This document shows positions 34,309-43,665 of a stretch of DNA of 56,415 bases, one piece after another. Both the position numbers and the translations under genes were made by a program. This stretch comes from Microbacterium sp. (GTDB lineage Bacteria > Actinomycetota > Actinomycetes > Actinomycetales > Microbacteriaceae), in NCBI RefSeq assembly GCF_011620665.1, contig NZ_WOYQ01000082.1, positions 1 through 56,415 on the forward strand, in the 5' to 3' direction. How positions within the stretch are numbered: position 1 is the first letter of the stretch; every line of letters starts with the position of its first letter. The notes below the pieces were generated by a model. It was not told the DNA's origin. It did not search any database and worked only from the letters and a program-made list of their open reading frames with translations.

Positions 34309-35139
34309 TCACACTTGCGCGTTTGGATGCCGCTGCGCTTCCCTGCCCACCTCTGTGTGTGAGTCAGCGAGCAGCAGAGCGAGTGCGGCCTTCCCTGAGG
34401 TCGGGTTCTGAGCGACGTTTAGTCGCACCTGCCAGTGTTCATCGGTGGCAAGCTGCTTGAGCACCTCACCGGAGGTATTCCGGTTCAAGGCCACAAACAT
34501 GCGTACGCCCCACCATTCATCATCGGCAAGTCGTTCAAGGAGCGTCTCGGGCGCCTTCGGATGCCAAGCGACGGTCGCGCGAACTTCCCGGTCGCTGTCG
34601 CCGGAGAGCCGCTCAAGACTTCTGGATGGGATCCCCGGGTTTCGCGCAACGCACTCACGGACCTTTGCGACCCCATCGGACGCGAGGCGTTCGAGCACGT
34701 CTAGCGACATCTCGTTGTTTCCAGCCAACGCAATGCGCACCATCGAGTCGCTGTCGACGACGAGACCCTCGGCGATTCGCGACGGGACTTTTGGGTTGCC
34801 TGCAACACCGATTCGCACCAAGGGCTCCCCATCGGCAGCGAGCCATTCCAGCACGTCGACCGGAGTGCTTTCATTACCGGCGACGTGCCTCCTCACCATG
34901 AAGCTGTCGTCCTTGGCGAGTTGCCCGAGCGTGCTGGCCGGGGTGCTCGGGTTTTCCGCGACGGCTACCCGCAGGTCGTCTGATTCTGAGGCGGCGAGAT
35001 GCTCAAGTACCGACCCTGGAGTGCTGGGGTTGTATGCGACAGCTTCGCGCACATAGTCGTCTGAATTGCGCGCGAGCCGGGCGAGCACGTCCGGGGGAGT
35101 ACTTGGGTCATCTGCTGCCTCCAGGTCTGCTTCATACAT
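34309..35139 (-). CDS. Leucine-rich-repeat-variant (LRV) protein
   Basis: This 276-aa protein is almost entirely a series of about eleven 24-residue repeats of the form NPSTPxxVLExLAxDxxxxVRxxVA, the LRV repeat. Such repeats fold into an alpha/3-10 solenoid used for protein binding. The N-terminal Fe-S cysteine cluster of the Azotobacter prototype is absent; there is only one cysteine. GGGGAAG precedes the ATG. It lies between the DUF262 gene and the relaxase and may be a partner or inhibitor-type protein. Function is unknown. Confidence 0.8.
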   Translation of the reverse strand: MYEADLEAADDPSTPPDVLARLARNSDDYVREAVAYNPSTPGSVLEHLAASESDDLRVAVAENPSTPASTLGQLAKDDSFMVRRHVAGNESTPVDVLEWLAADGEPLVRIGVAGNPKVPSRIAEGLVVDSDSMVRIALAGNNEMSLDVLERLASDGVAKVRECVARNPGIPSRSLERLSGDSDREVRATVAWHPKAPETLLERLADDEWWGVRMFVALNRNTSGEVLKQLATDEHWQVRLNVAQNPTSGKAALALLLADSHTEVGREAQRHPNAQV

Positions 35140-35268
35140 AGACGCACTTCCCCCGTTTCAGACTTCGTTGTGGCACCGCCGAGGCTGACGCGGCCAGTTG
35201 TTGCGCAGGATCGCCGCACGCCTTTAGCTTGGCGCATCCGGCACCCGTTGAAAGGACACCAGCGCCGT

Positions 35269-38200
35269 TCATCGTCCGATTCCGACACCGTGCTGTTCGT
35301 GCGCGATGTCGGGCGCTGCAGATTGGTGTGCGCCCGTCCGGAGATCAGCCGCCGGTACCGTCTCATGCCACTGCTGCACGAGTTCTTCGTATCGGTAACG
35401 TTCGAGTCCGTATCGAGCAACCAGGCCATCCCGCGTCCCGCGAAGCTCGCCCGCTGCCGGTTCATCGGTTCCACGGCCATGCCCATTCGCCTCGGTCCCC
35501 GCGATCTGACTATCAAGGTCGAGTAGCTCGAGCTTGGCATCGCGGAGCCAGCCATTCAGCTCCACCAACTCGGCACCCAAGGTGTCTCGCGCTGGCCGCG
35601 CCGCCCGCCCAAGCTCGCTCCGCGCCGCCCGCAGCGAGTCATCGAGGCTGACTTCCGGGATGCCGCGCATCATGCTGTCCGCGACCTGGTCGCGCGCTGC
35701 GGCGTCGGTGCGGGCGACCGCGATCGCCTCGTTGTGTGCTCGGCCCCGAGTCATGCCGACGTAGAGCCCCGAGGCGTCCACGCCGGGTCCCACGATCGAG
35801 GCATCCGTCGTCTCTCCCTGGATGCCGTGGACGGTCGACGCGTAGGCGAGGTGTACGTGGTTCGCCGCGTACTCGTGGGTCACAGTCCGCGCATCGCCGC
35901 TGTCTGTGAGGCTGACCAGCTCGACCCCCGAGGGCGTGATCTGGTGGATGGTCCACAGCGCCCGGTTCTCGACGTCCGCCTGCCGGTCGTTGCGCCGCGT
36001 CTGGACGACGTCGCCCTCGAGCAGTCGCTGTTCGCCTTGCCCGACAGCTATGCGGGTCTCGTTGAGTTGGCCGTGGTCGATGCGGCGCTGCTGGATGGCT
36101 TCGTTGATCGCGTCGGCTTCCTCGTTGGTGCTCGTGACCAGCGCGACCCGGCGGTGGTCGGTGGCCCACCGGAAGTACGCCTCGACCATCACGTCGCGCG
36201 CGCCGACGTGATCGGACACCCGGTGGATCAGCCCGCGCTCGTCGAGCTCCGCGGCGACGGTCAGGGCGGCGTCCTTAGATGCCGGTTCCCGCATGCGCAG
36301 CGTCAGCGCGGCGTAGTCCGGGTCGCGGAAGCGGTGCACCGCGGTCAGCTCAACGACCGCGGTCGCGCGCCGCGTCATCGATGCCATCGCACCGGAGTGT
36401 CCGACCGGGCGGGCTTGGAGGTGGTCGCCGACCATCGCGATCCCCGCCCCGCTCTCGGCCGCGACCATGGCGAGCGCGTTCGCGGTGTGCAGGTCGACCA
36501 TGCCGGCCTCATCCACCACCACCCGGTCCCCGGCGGCGAGCGGGAACCGTCGCGGACCTTCGAACACGTAGCCCGTCGTCGGGTCGACTTCTCCGACCGA
36601 CAACCGCGTCCAGATCTCGGCACCGGCCTCGTCGCGGCCCCACCGGAAGCCGTGGTCGGCGAGTAGCGCGTGCAGGCTCGACGCGGACGTGCCGATCTCG
36701 CGGCCCGCGACCGACGCGGCCTTCTTCGTCGGCGCGACCACCAGCATCCGATGCCCTCGCCGTGCGATCGCGGCCTTCGCGACCCGCAACATCGTCGTCT
36801 TCCCCGCGCCCGCGGGCCCGGTCACCGACACGAGCTGGTCGGTCCCCGCGATCGCCGCCGCGGCCGCCACTTGGCGTTCGTCGAGCACGACGTCGTCGCG
36901 GAGCACCTCCGCTGCGACCGTCACGATCGTGGACGTCGCGACCGGCGCACCCGCCCGGGTCAGCGTGTCGAACCGTCCGGCAAGCTCGACCTTCAACGCG
37001 GCGGTCGTGGACGCCATGAACCCCTTCACGTGCGCGGGCCGCTCCGCCTCCTCTGCCAGCAGATCGACCGTCAGATGGAGCGCCTGGTCGATGACCTCGT
37101 CGATCACGTCCTGCACGTCGGCGCGTGCGGTGACGATTCCGGATGCCGCGACGGCACGTATCGCCCCGGCCCGGACATCGAACAGACTGAACCGTCCTCC
37201 GCAGCTTGCGGAGCGGGCATCCGCTTCCACGATCGCGCGGGCCGCCAACAGCCCGAGATCGAGATCCTCGACCGGCACCGAGCGGACCGGCCCCGCGCCC
37301 CGCGGGTGCAGAAGAGCCAGGTCGATCGCGGCGAGTTCGGCGGCGATGAGCTGCTCCCACGCCGTCTCGTCGACCTCGCCGGGCTTGTTCGGGCGGGCCT
37401 TCGCCCACGCCAGCCGGTCGATCTGATGCAACTGGTCGGGGCTCGGCTCCTGCCCAGGATGCTCCGCCCGCCACGCCGCGAGCAGCATCGCCCGGTTCGA
37501 CTCGATCTGCGTCGACCGGCGCGACAGGGGCCGCACCGCGTGCGCGAGCTCGGCGATCTCGCCATCCGCATTCAGCGTGAACCCGTGCCTCGCGAGCGCA
37601 GCCACCCATTGCGGGTCGGTGCGGGCGGCGAGCTCGCCTTCGGCGTTGATGACGGTGTGCATCTTCATCGCCACCCGGGAATCGACGTTCGACCACTTCC
37701 CGTCCTCGCCCTGCACCTTCACGTTCAACCACAGGTGCCGGTGAATGTGCGGATCCAGCGCCCGCGAACGACGGTGCTGCAACTCGACGACCTCTACCCG
37801 ATGGAGAGATTCGCGGATGCTGCCGCCCGCGCCACGACGGGCGTTCAGCTCCCGCTGCCACGTCGTGATAATCCGATCTCGCAGCCGGTCCTGCAGCTCC
37901 TCGAACTCCCGCGCCAGGTCCGGGGTGATCAGCGCGGCGATACTGTACGACTTCGGCGCGTTGATCGTGCCGTCGAGGATCAGATCAGCGTCCGGGGAAC
38001 TCAGATCCCGACCGCGACGCTCGTCAGTCTCGGGGTCACGTCCGTCGACCCAGCGGCGCAGCTGCGTCTCGTCGAGGGTGTCGGTGGTGATGACGCCGGC
38101 CCCGACACTGAACCGGGTGGCGCCGGCCGACGCCGCCGCGCTGTAGCCGGCAAGCGCGTCGACACCTGCGGCGCGGAGGTGCGAGTCACACGAACCCTGA

Positions 38201-38274
38201 AACGCGTAGGCGAGCGCCTGTCGAACCCCTTGGGATCCGACACCCCTCTTCCAACGCTCGAGACCGCCTCGCAT
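35269..38274 (-). CDS. MobF-family conjugative relaxase-helicase (TrwC/TraI-like)
   Basis: This 1001-aa protein nicks oriT and unwinds the transferred strand. The relaxase domain (about 1-270) has the metal-binding histidines H176, H178 and H180 in DPHIHRHLWLN; the catalytic tyrosine is probably Y23 or Y44. The helicase half has Walker A from G486 (TGPAGAGKTTM), Walker B around 582-593 (VVVDEAGMVD) and late RecD-like motifs (ASTVHGIQGETTD, YVGMTRGR). It is on the strand opposite to the transfer operon. The C-terminus is a charged coil. The 118-bp gap upstream may contain oriT, but no clear repeat was seen. Confidence 0.92.
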   Translation of the reverse strand: MRGGLERWKRGVGSQGVRQALAYAFQGSCDSHLRAAGVDALAGYSAAASAGATRFSVGAGVITTDTLDETQLRRWVDGRDPETDERRGRDLSSPDADLILDGTINAPKSYSIAALITPDLAREFEELQDRLRDRIITTWQRELNARRGAGGSIRESLHRVEVVELQHRRSRALDPHIHRHLWLNVKVQGEDGKWSNVDSRVAMKMHTVINAEGELAARTDPQWVAALARHGFTLNADGEIAELAHAVRPLSRRSTQIESNRAMLLAAWRAEHPGQEPSPDQLHQIDRLAWAKARPNKPGEVDETAWEQLIAAELAAIDLALLHPRGAGPVRSVPVEDLDLGLLAARAIVEADARSASCGGRFSLFDVRAGAIRAVAASGIVTARADVQDVIDEVIDQALHLTVDLLAEEAERPAHVKGFMASTTAALKVELAGRFDTLTRAGAPVATSTIVTVAAEVLRDDVVLDERQVAAAAAIAGTDQLVSVTGPAGAGKTTMLRVAKAAIARRGHRMLVVAPTKKAASVAGREIGTSASSLHALLADHGFRWGRDEAGAEIWTRLSVGEVDPTTGYVFEGPRRFPLAAGDRVVVDEAGMVDLHTANALAMVAAESGAGIAMVGDHLQARPVGHSGAMASMTRRATAVVELTAVHRFRDPDYAALTLRMREPASKDAALTVAAELDERGLIHRVSDHVGARDVMVEAYFRWATDHRRVALVTSTNEEADAINEAIQQRRIDHGQLNETRIAVGQGEQRLLEGDVVQTRRNDRQADVENRALWTIHQITPSGVELVSLTDSGDARTVTHEYAANHVHLAYASTVHGIQGETTDASIVGPGVDASGLYVGMTRGRAHNEAIAVARTDAAARDQVADSMMRGIPEVSLDDSLRAARSELGRAARPARDTLGAELVELNGWLRDAKLELLDLDSQIAGTEANGHGRGTDEPAAGELRGTRDGLVARYGLERYRYEELVQQWHETVPAADLRTGAHQSAAPDIAHEQHGVGIGR

Positions 38275-38392
38275 CTCATCAGAGTACGCCCTTCTTGCCT
38301 AAGTCGATATGAGTTCCACAGAAAGTGCCTGCGTGCATTGTTCGTCATTCTTGTTTCAGCGTGTGGGCTCGGATGAACTGCCTGCTGCCTTG

Positions 38393-40165
38393 CTAGAAGA
38401 GTTGGCCATCCAGTGCTGAGCCTTCTGTCGCGCGAGCCGGCTCGCGTAGTGCGGCTGAGATCTCCGCGATCACTGTTGGCAGGTGGTATCCGGGATGCAC
38501 TTCGATGAGGCGACACGCGTTGGCCTCGCACCGCTCTCGCTTCTTCGCGTCGCGCGCTCGCTGATTGTGGAACGCTGCTCGACCGCCGAAGTACTCGATG
38601 GGTGTGGAGTGCTGGGCGCCCTGGTACTCAACCCCGACGTTCTCGTCCGCGAAGAAGATGTCGATCGACTGCGGGCGAAGCCATTGGGGGCGCGCCTGGT
38701 GCAGGATCCGAGAACCTGGAAACGCATCGCGCAGCTCACGCAACAGAAGCGATTCAGCGAGGTTGCCCTCGTTGACGCGAGGCAGTCCGGACGCAATGCG
38801 CACGCTGTTCTCGGCGTCACGGTAAAGCTGGCCCAGGCGCAGCTCCATGAGCTCTCGGAACCCATCCACCGATTGGAAGGGTGTCGGCCACGGAACGGGC
38901 TTGCGGATCGCCTTGAAACTCTGGAACGCATCTCCCCGAGAGCGACACTCGCGCGAACCCTCGCTGTCGCGCCCGAACTGCTCCAGCGTGACGGCGTCAA
39001 TGAACCCGTCATCTCGTGCCAGTAGGCCGACAATCCCCTCTCCCGAACGGTGCGGAACAAACCTTTGCCAGATGTCCCAAGCGACGTTGACGCCATGTTC
39101 CTGACGGTAGGAGTCAAGGATGCCGAGTAGCGCCTGCTCGACGTCCTCACGGTTTTCGGCTCCAAAAGCGGTCAGCCTAGGCTGTTTCCGGCCCACCCAG
39201 GTGTTGATCGTGCGAATCGTGAGGGCCCGCTCTTCAACCAAAGGGTAAAGGTTGATATACAAATCGAGCGGGACGCCACGGTGTTGCAGGATGCTGAATG
39301 CGAGTTCATAATCCCCCCCTAGCAAGTGCGTCTCCGCATGGGTGCGCGCGAGCAGTCGGGGCAGGTACGTAGCCGGATACTCGTCCTCAAGTAGGAACAG
39401 GGCCCGTTGAAACTCATCAACCGGACCACTACTGAGGTCCTCGACAAGCCGCGATACATACTCCAGCTGACCTTCAATCGGCGGCGGCGACCCCCTGAGC
39501 ACTCCCGCCTTGAAGGACGCATAGAACTCGAGTTGAGCTTTACGTCCTTCATCCGTACGCGTCGCCCAGACTGCTGCGGACGGAACCGAACGTTTGGGTC
39601 GCACCGGCCGAAGTTCGGGGGGCAGCGGCCCAAGGTGCACCTCGTCGCCGATGAGATGTGCGACGCCTGCCTTGCACATCCAATGCACGCGCTGGCGCAC
39701 TGGACCGACCTCGTTGTCGCGCGCCCTTCGCTCCATCTCGTCAACTGATACTGGACCGACGACTTCGAGGATCGACCGAATGGAATTCATGACGTGAAGG
39801 TCGTCGAAATACGAAGCGGCGAGCGCGCGAGCGTCCGTCTCTTTGCTGGACATGGCCGCGCGCGCGACGCCGACGCGCTCCGCAGCCGCCGCAATGAGCT
39901 CAAGCGCCTCACGATCATTCAGCGCCGCGGCGACCCGCCCGTACTCCCCACCGAGCAAGCCGCGAACCGATAGTGGCCACACAGTGGTGTGCTCGACAAA
40001 CTCGCGCAGTGCGGCCTTGAGGAAGGAGACTGCTTCCTCAGGGTGATTCGACAAGCGTGCACGTAAAGCTGCGTCAGCGTGCTCGCTGATTCTTGCCCGC
40101 GCGAGCTTGTCGGCTTCCCGTTGTTGTGCCCAAGAGGCCGAATCAGTCGGATCTTCGAGACTCAC
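38393..40165 (-). CDS. 590-aa protein with C-terminal PD-(D/E)XK/VSR-like nuclease domain
   Basis: The first 460 residues are alpha-helical and look like a helical-repeat or scaffold region. The C-terminus (about 465-575) has a nuclease-like pattern: E471 in NLAESLLLREL, D502 in PQSIDIFFADENV, E513 and Q515 in GVEYQGAQH, then a basic helix RARDAKKRERCE. This matches VSR/DUF559-like restriction-fold enzymes, where D...ExQ coordinates metal. It may be an anti-invader nuclease with a helical sensor. No family name can be given. It lies between the relaxase and the ADP-ribose enzyme cluster. Confidence 0.75.
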   Translation of the reverse strand: MSLEDPTDSASWAQQREADKLARARISEHADAALRARLSNHPEEAVSFLKAALREFVEHTTVWPLSVRGLLGGEYGRVAAALNDREALELIAAAAERVGVARAAMSSKETDARALAASYFDDLHVMNSIRSILEVVGPVSVDEMERRARDNEVGPVRQRVHWMCKAGVAHLIGDEVHLGPLPPELRPVRPKRSVPSAAVWATRTDEGRKAQLEFYASFKAGVLRGSPPPIEGQLEYVSRLVEDLSSGPVDEFQRALFLLEDEYPATYLPRLLARTHAETHLLGGDYELAFSILQHRGVPLDLYINLYPLVEERALTIRTINTWVGRKQPRLTAFGAENREDVEQALLGILDSYRQEHGVNVAWDIWQRFVPHRSGEGIVGLLARDDGFIDAVTLEQFGRDSEGSRECRSRGDAFQSFKAIRKPVPWPTPFQSVDGFRELMELRLGQLYRDAENSVRIASGLPRVNEGNLAESLLLRELRDAFPGSRILHQARPQWLRPQSIDIFFADENVGVEYQGAQHSTPIEYFGGRAAFHNQRARDAKKRERCEANACRLIEVHPGYHLPTVIAEISAALREPARATEGSALDGQLF

Positions 40166-40403
40166 CGTGCCCCCTTGTAGGGATCGACGCGGTGGCTCCG
40201 CTGGTTGATGCTAGCGGGCTCGGACGCGTCGAACGGCACCGCACCCATCCTGACGAGCGGCACAAGGTCGGAGTTGGTAGCCCTCACCTGATCTTCACTG
40301 CCCCGCATGCCTCAATATGGCGGTCCTCGAAGTACTTCTCCGCGCGATCGTTCTTCATGTTCTCGAGTCCCTCCGAGCGAGCTCCAAGCGTTTGACCGAC
40401 GAC

Positions 40404-40601
40404 CTACAAGTACTCGATCACCGCGGTCGCACGGAGCACGCCGTTGAACTCGTCGCCGCCTGCGGCAGTGGTGAGGGCGACAATCCGATGCTCGCGTCGC
40501 GTCATGAGTTCCGCCTCGAGCGCCGCCTTCAGAGAGTCGCGCATGAACGAATGCACCGTCACCTCCACGATCTCCTGCTTCGCGGTCAGCCCATGCGACA
40601 T
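40404..40601 (-). CDS. Small protein downstream of the 911-aa fusion gene
   Basis: This 65-aa protein begins MSHGLTAKQEIVEVTVHSFM and has the composition of a real protein with an alpha/beta pattern. Its ATG lies 4 bp after the stop of the 911-aa gene, so it is translationally coupled to it. The same frame stays open for 39 codons after its TAG stop and includes an ATG at 40358, ending at 40284, so the gene may once have been longer. No function is recognised; a partner or immunity-type role is only a guess from the context. Confidence 0.6.
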   Translation of the reverse strand: MSHGLTAKQEIVEVTVHSFMRDSLKAALEAELMTRREHRIVALTTAAGGDEFNGVLRATAVIEYL

Positions 40602-40605
40602 GACC

Positions 40606-43341
40606 TCACTCTTTCCCTTGCGCGATGATCCGGGCGACCGCTTCCTGGAGGAAATGTGCCGGGTCGTAGTACGGGAGGACGCCGCCGCGACGGCCGTCGA
40701 GCGCCCGCCACGCCTTATCGAGCGGCACTCCGAGGTGCCGCACTGCGTACAGCGCGGCGACAGCGGAGGTCCGAGAGCGGGCCTCGGCGCAGTGGACGAA
40801 GACTTCCTTGCCCTCGGCGCGGAGCTCGGCTATCACGTCGGCAGCGTCCGCCAGGGTGACGTCGAGACTGAGGTTCTGGTCAGGCTTGTCGATGAGCCAG
40901 ATACGGATCGACTCGATCCCTGCGGGGACCTCGTTCGTTCCCAGCCGGCCGAGTGAAACGACGGCACTGACGGTGCTCGGCAGCATCGGGAGAGCACTCT
41001 GCGAGCCGAGCCATACGCCGTCATCGTCTGGGTGGCGGACGGGCGCCGTGTGGCGGAAGTGCGGGTTGAGCACAGAGTCGCCCGCGGGCCAGCCCTGGGC
41101 GTCGGACTCACCGCGGCGAACGGCGAGGATCGCCAGACGTGCGAGGTCGTTCGCGTTGTAGCCGGGCCAGCCATGCACCTTGCGCTGCCAGGACAGCGGG
41201 ATGCCGGAGACGCCCCACTTCGCTCCGGCGAGGGCGCCGGCGATCGCCGCGACCGTATCGGTGTCGCCACCGCCTTGGATCGCTCGGTGGATAGCCTCAC
41301 GGAAGTTGGACGCCCCACGGATCGCGACGTGGGCAGCCTGGAACGCCCGTACCACCCAGCCGTTGTCGGCGCGGTAGTCGCGCGGGTGACCGTGGAGGCC
41401 CATGTCGACCAAGGTCGCACCATCGAGGCCGCGATCAGGATCGATGATGAATTCGCGCTGCTCCCACGGGTCGAAGTCGCCGGTGCGGATCGCTTGGCGA
41501 ATGAAGAGGCACCAAAGGGCGCAGGCTTCGATGTTGCTCGGCTCCCAGTGAGTGAGCTGCGCGACGCGCGCGGCAGCTTCGACGAGTCGCTTCTCCCGCC
41601 CGTCTGCCAGGTAGGCGAGAGCGACGGGCGCGGTGCGCATGAGCGAGCCGTTTCCGGCGCTGCGACCGGTGCTGTCATGGTTCGCCTTCGCCGCAGCACG
41701 AGCCGCCGCCTCGGTGTGGACGCCCCCAAGACGCTGGAGCACCTGTCGAGTCTGCGTCCCGACATCCTTCGCGGTCTTCGCCCACGCATCCCACTCGCCG
41801 ACGATCCAGCCGAGGACGGCCTCGTCGCGAAGGGAGTCGCCGCGGGCGATCGCTTCGAGGATCGGCAGCGCCATCGAGGTGTCGTCAGTCCACTCGCCGA
41901 TGCCGTGCCCGAAGGCCCCGATTCCGAACTCGGGCGCGAAGTCGTCGGGGTGGGACGGCCCGAACTCATACTGCGAGCCGAGCGCATCGCCGATCGCCAT
42001 GCCGACCATTGCGCCGGCCGCTCGATCGAGCCACTGAGCCGGGATCGTCGCCGGCGACTGCTTGCCGTGGGTCCTGCGCCCGACCGCCGGACCGAGGGTG
42101 CGGGCCGACCGCAGCACGGCTGTCGCTGGGGGCACGGGTGACGGCCCAGTCGTGGGCGCCGGGGCGGGCGCAGCCACGGGCTCCCGCCCAGCCCGGGGCG
42201 TCGGCGTAGTTGCGGGCACCGCCACAGGTACCGCCGGCAGCGCCGCCCAGAACTCCTGCGGCAATGCGACGTTCGCCTCCGCCCCGGCGAAGTACTGGGC
42301 GACCTGGGCGTGCGAGTACCCGGCGATGCCGGTGCCGATCGCGGTGACCAGGAATACGGACCCGGGGTTGACTGCGGCGTAGCCAAGGAAGCGCTCGATG
42401 GCGGCCTTCATCGTCGCCTCGCCGCTCATCGTGTCGATCGCGTAACTTTGCCCGGTGGGCCCGTCCGCGACGCCCCACTCGGCTCCGAAGCTGTCGAAGG
42501 CGGCCCGGGCAGAGCCACTGCCGTGTTTCCCCCTGCCATTCGCACCGAACACGAAGATCTCGTCGGCGTCTATGGCGTTGATGCCGTCGATGCTGACGAG
42601 GCGGCCGTGTTCGTCGATGAGTGTGTTCCTCGTTTTCCTAGGCGCAAACGTTTCGCTGTCAGCCACCTCACCACGCGTATCGACAACGTCCGCGACGCCG
42701 TTGTAGACATTCGGATTCCCGTACTCGAAGTGAGGGCCGCTCGCGTATTCCCCTGCCTCGGGCCACCGCGCTCCGAGCAGCTCGAAAGCGTGCTCGTACT
42801 TGTCGCGGAGCTTCGCCCGAGTCTCCGCAGGCAGTTGCGCCACCCGCTCCGGGTTCGTGTTGTGGAAGAGATCCGAGAGCTTCACCGCCCGAGCAGCGGG
42901 GCTGTGGGCGATCGCGTCGTAGTACTCGTCGCCCTGACCATCTCGTCGCGTCAAGAGGGCCACGACCTCGATCACCTCGGGGTGCACACCGGCGAGCGCG
43001 AGTTCCTCGGTTGTGACTCCTGTGTCTTCGACGACGTCGTGCAACCATGCGGCACAGCACTCGAGGGACTCGGTCAACGGATCGAAACGGGACGCGACGG
43101 CGGCCGGATGATGAATGTAGTCCACGCCGAGCTTGTCAACCTGCCCGCGGTGCGCGATCACCGCAATGGCCTGCGCACGCGCCACTTGGTCGATACGAGC
43201 GGCCCGAGGGAGATCTGCCATGGAAGGGGCGCTGCTCCAGTCGGACGAAAGCCTGCCCCAGTCGATCGGGCCGTCGCCATTGTCCCCTACGGTCGCTCGC
43301 AGGTCCGTCGGCTCTTCGTTGAGTTGGTCGTCCATTGCCAT
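40606..43341 (-). CDS. Four-domain fusion: HD - macro-like - ADP-ribosylglycohydrolase - dual-specificity phosphatase
   Basis: This 911-aa protein joins four enzyme domains. (1) A RelA/SpoT-type HD hydrolase, about 55-190: H64 in AHRGQVDK, H101-D102 in WLHDVVEDT and D157. (2) A macro-like A1S_2505-type domain, about 245-365: EIFVFGANGRGKHGSGSA and VTAIGTGIAGYS. (3) After a Pro/Ala linker, an ADP-ribosylglycohydrolase, 435-745: IGEWTDDTSM and GGGDTDTVAAIAG. (4) A dual-specificity phosphatase, about 760-905: VHCAEARSRT with C851 and R857. All key residues appear intact. It would process ADP-ribosylated molecules and their phosphates or nucleotides. A conserved 34-bp promoter element lies upstream at 43426-43459. 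Confidence 0.88.
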   Translation of the reverse strand: MAMDDQLNEEPTDLRATVGDNGDGPIDWGRLSSDWSSAPSMADLPRAARIDQVARAQAIAVIAHRGQVDKLGVDYIHHPAAVASRFDPLTESLECCAAWLHDVVEDTGVTTEELALAGVHPEVIEVVALLTRRDGQGDEYYDAIAHSPAARAVKLSDLFHNTNPERVAQLPAETRAKLRDKYEHAFELLGARWPEAGEYASGPHFEYGNPNVYNGVADVVDTRGEVADSETFAPRKTRNTLIDEHGRLVSIDGINAIDADEIFVFGANGRGKHGSGSARAAFDSFGAEWGVADGPTGQSYAIDTMSGEATMKAAIERFLGYAAVNPGSVFLVTAIGTGIAGYSHAQVAQYFAGAEANVALPQEFWAALPAVPVAVPATTPTPRAGREPVAAPAPAPTTGPSPVPPATAVLRSARTLGPAVGRRTHGKQSPATIPAQWLDRAAGAMVGMAIGDALGSQYEFGPSHPDDFAPEFGIGAFGHGIGEWTDDTSMALPILEAIARGDSLRDEAVLGWIVGEWDAWAKTAKDVGTQTRQVLQRLGGVHTEAAARAAAKANHDSTGRSAGNGSLMRTAPVALAYLADGREKRLVEAAARVAQLTHWEPSNIEACALWCLFIRQAIRTGDFDPWEQREFIIDPDRGLDGATLVDMGLHGHPRDYRADNGWVVRAFQAAHVAIRGASNFREAIHRAIQGGGDTDTVAAIAGALAGAKWGVSGIPLSWQRKVHGWPGYNANDLARLAILAVRRGESDAQGWPAGDSVLNPHFRHTAPVRHPDDDGVWLGSQSALPMLPSTVSAVVSLGRLGTNEVPAGIESIRIWLIDKPDQNLSLDVTLADAADVIAELRAEGKEVFVHCAEARSRTSAVAALYAVRHLGVPLDKAWRALDGRRGGVLPYYDPAHFLQEAVARIIAQGKE

Positions 43342-43425
43342 GCCTCGTCGATCCTGGTGATGTGGCGGCCCAGTCTTTCAGCCGTTCGGGTGTGCGCAAG
43401 GTGGTCCGTTGTCGACCCCGCTCGC

Positions 43426-43459
43426 AAAGTAGAGCAGGCTACAAGAGACCACCGACATT
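43426..43459 (-). promoter_or_regulatory. Copy III of the 34-bp shared promoter element
   Basis: On the minus strand it reads AATGTCG, 8 nt, TTGTAGCCT, 4 nt, TACTTT. It matches copy II (54890-54923) at 27 of 34 positions with identical spacing. TAGCCT fits a -10 hexamer for the 911-aa gene about 85 bp downstream. The whole interval 43342-43665 contains this element and no credible gene. Confidence 0.65.
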
Positions 43460-43665
43460 GGGTGATCGGACACCCACGGCAATCCTCACCCATCGGGATG
43501 CCGGGACATACGTCAGGCCAGTCACCCTCACTTGGCCGAGCACGCGCGGGAGAGCTCGGACTCAGTGCCGCCGCTCCATCCCGCGCGCCACAGAAGATCA
43601 TCGATCGGGCGAACAGGTGCTTGTATCTGTGCCGTAGCCAACGAACGGAGACGGGCCGGAGCCGA

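Noticed and set aside
36670..38376. 568-codon open frame on the plus strand opposite the relaxase
   Set aside because: It is an antisense shadow in GC-rich DNA, with Arg/Pro/Gly-rich composition and no motifs. The minus strand carries clear relaxase-helicase motifs throughout.
42310..43665. Plus-strand extension of the 43666 gene across the 911-aa fusion gene
   Set aside because: The extension is antisense to confident coding sequence; the ribosome site and credible protein begin at 43666.
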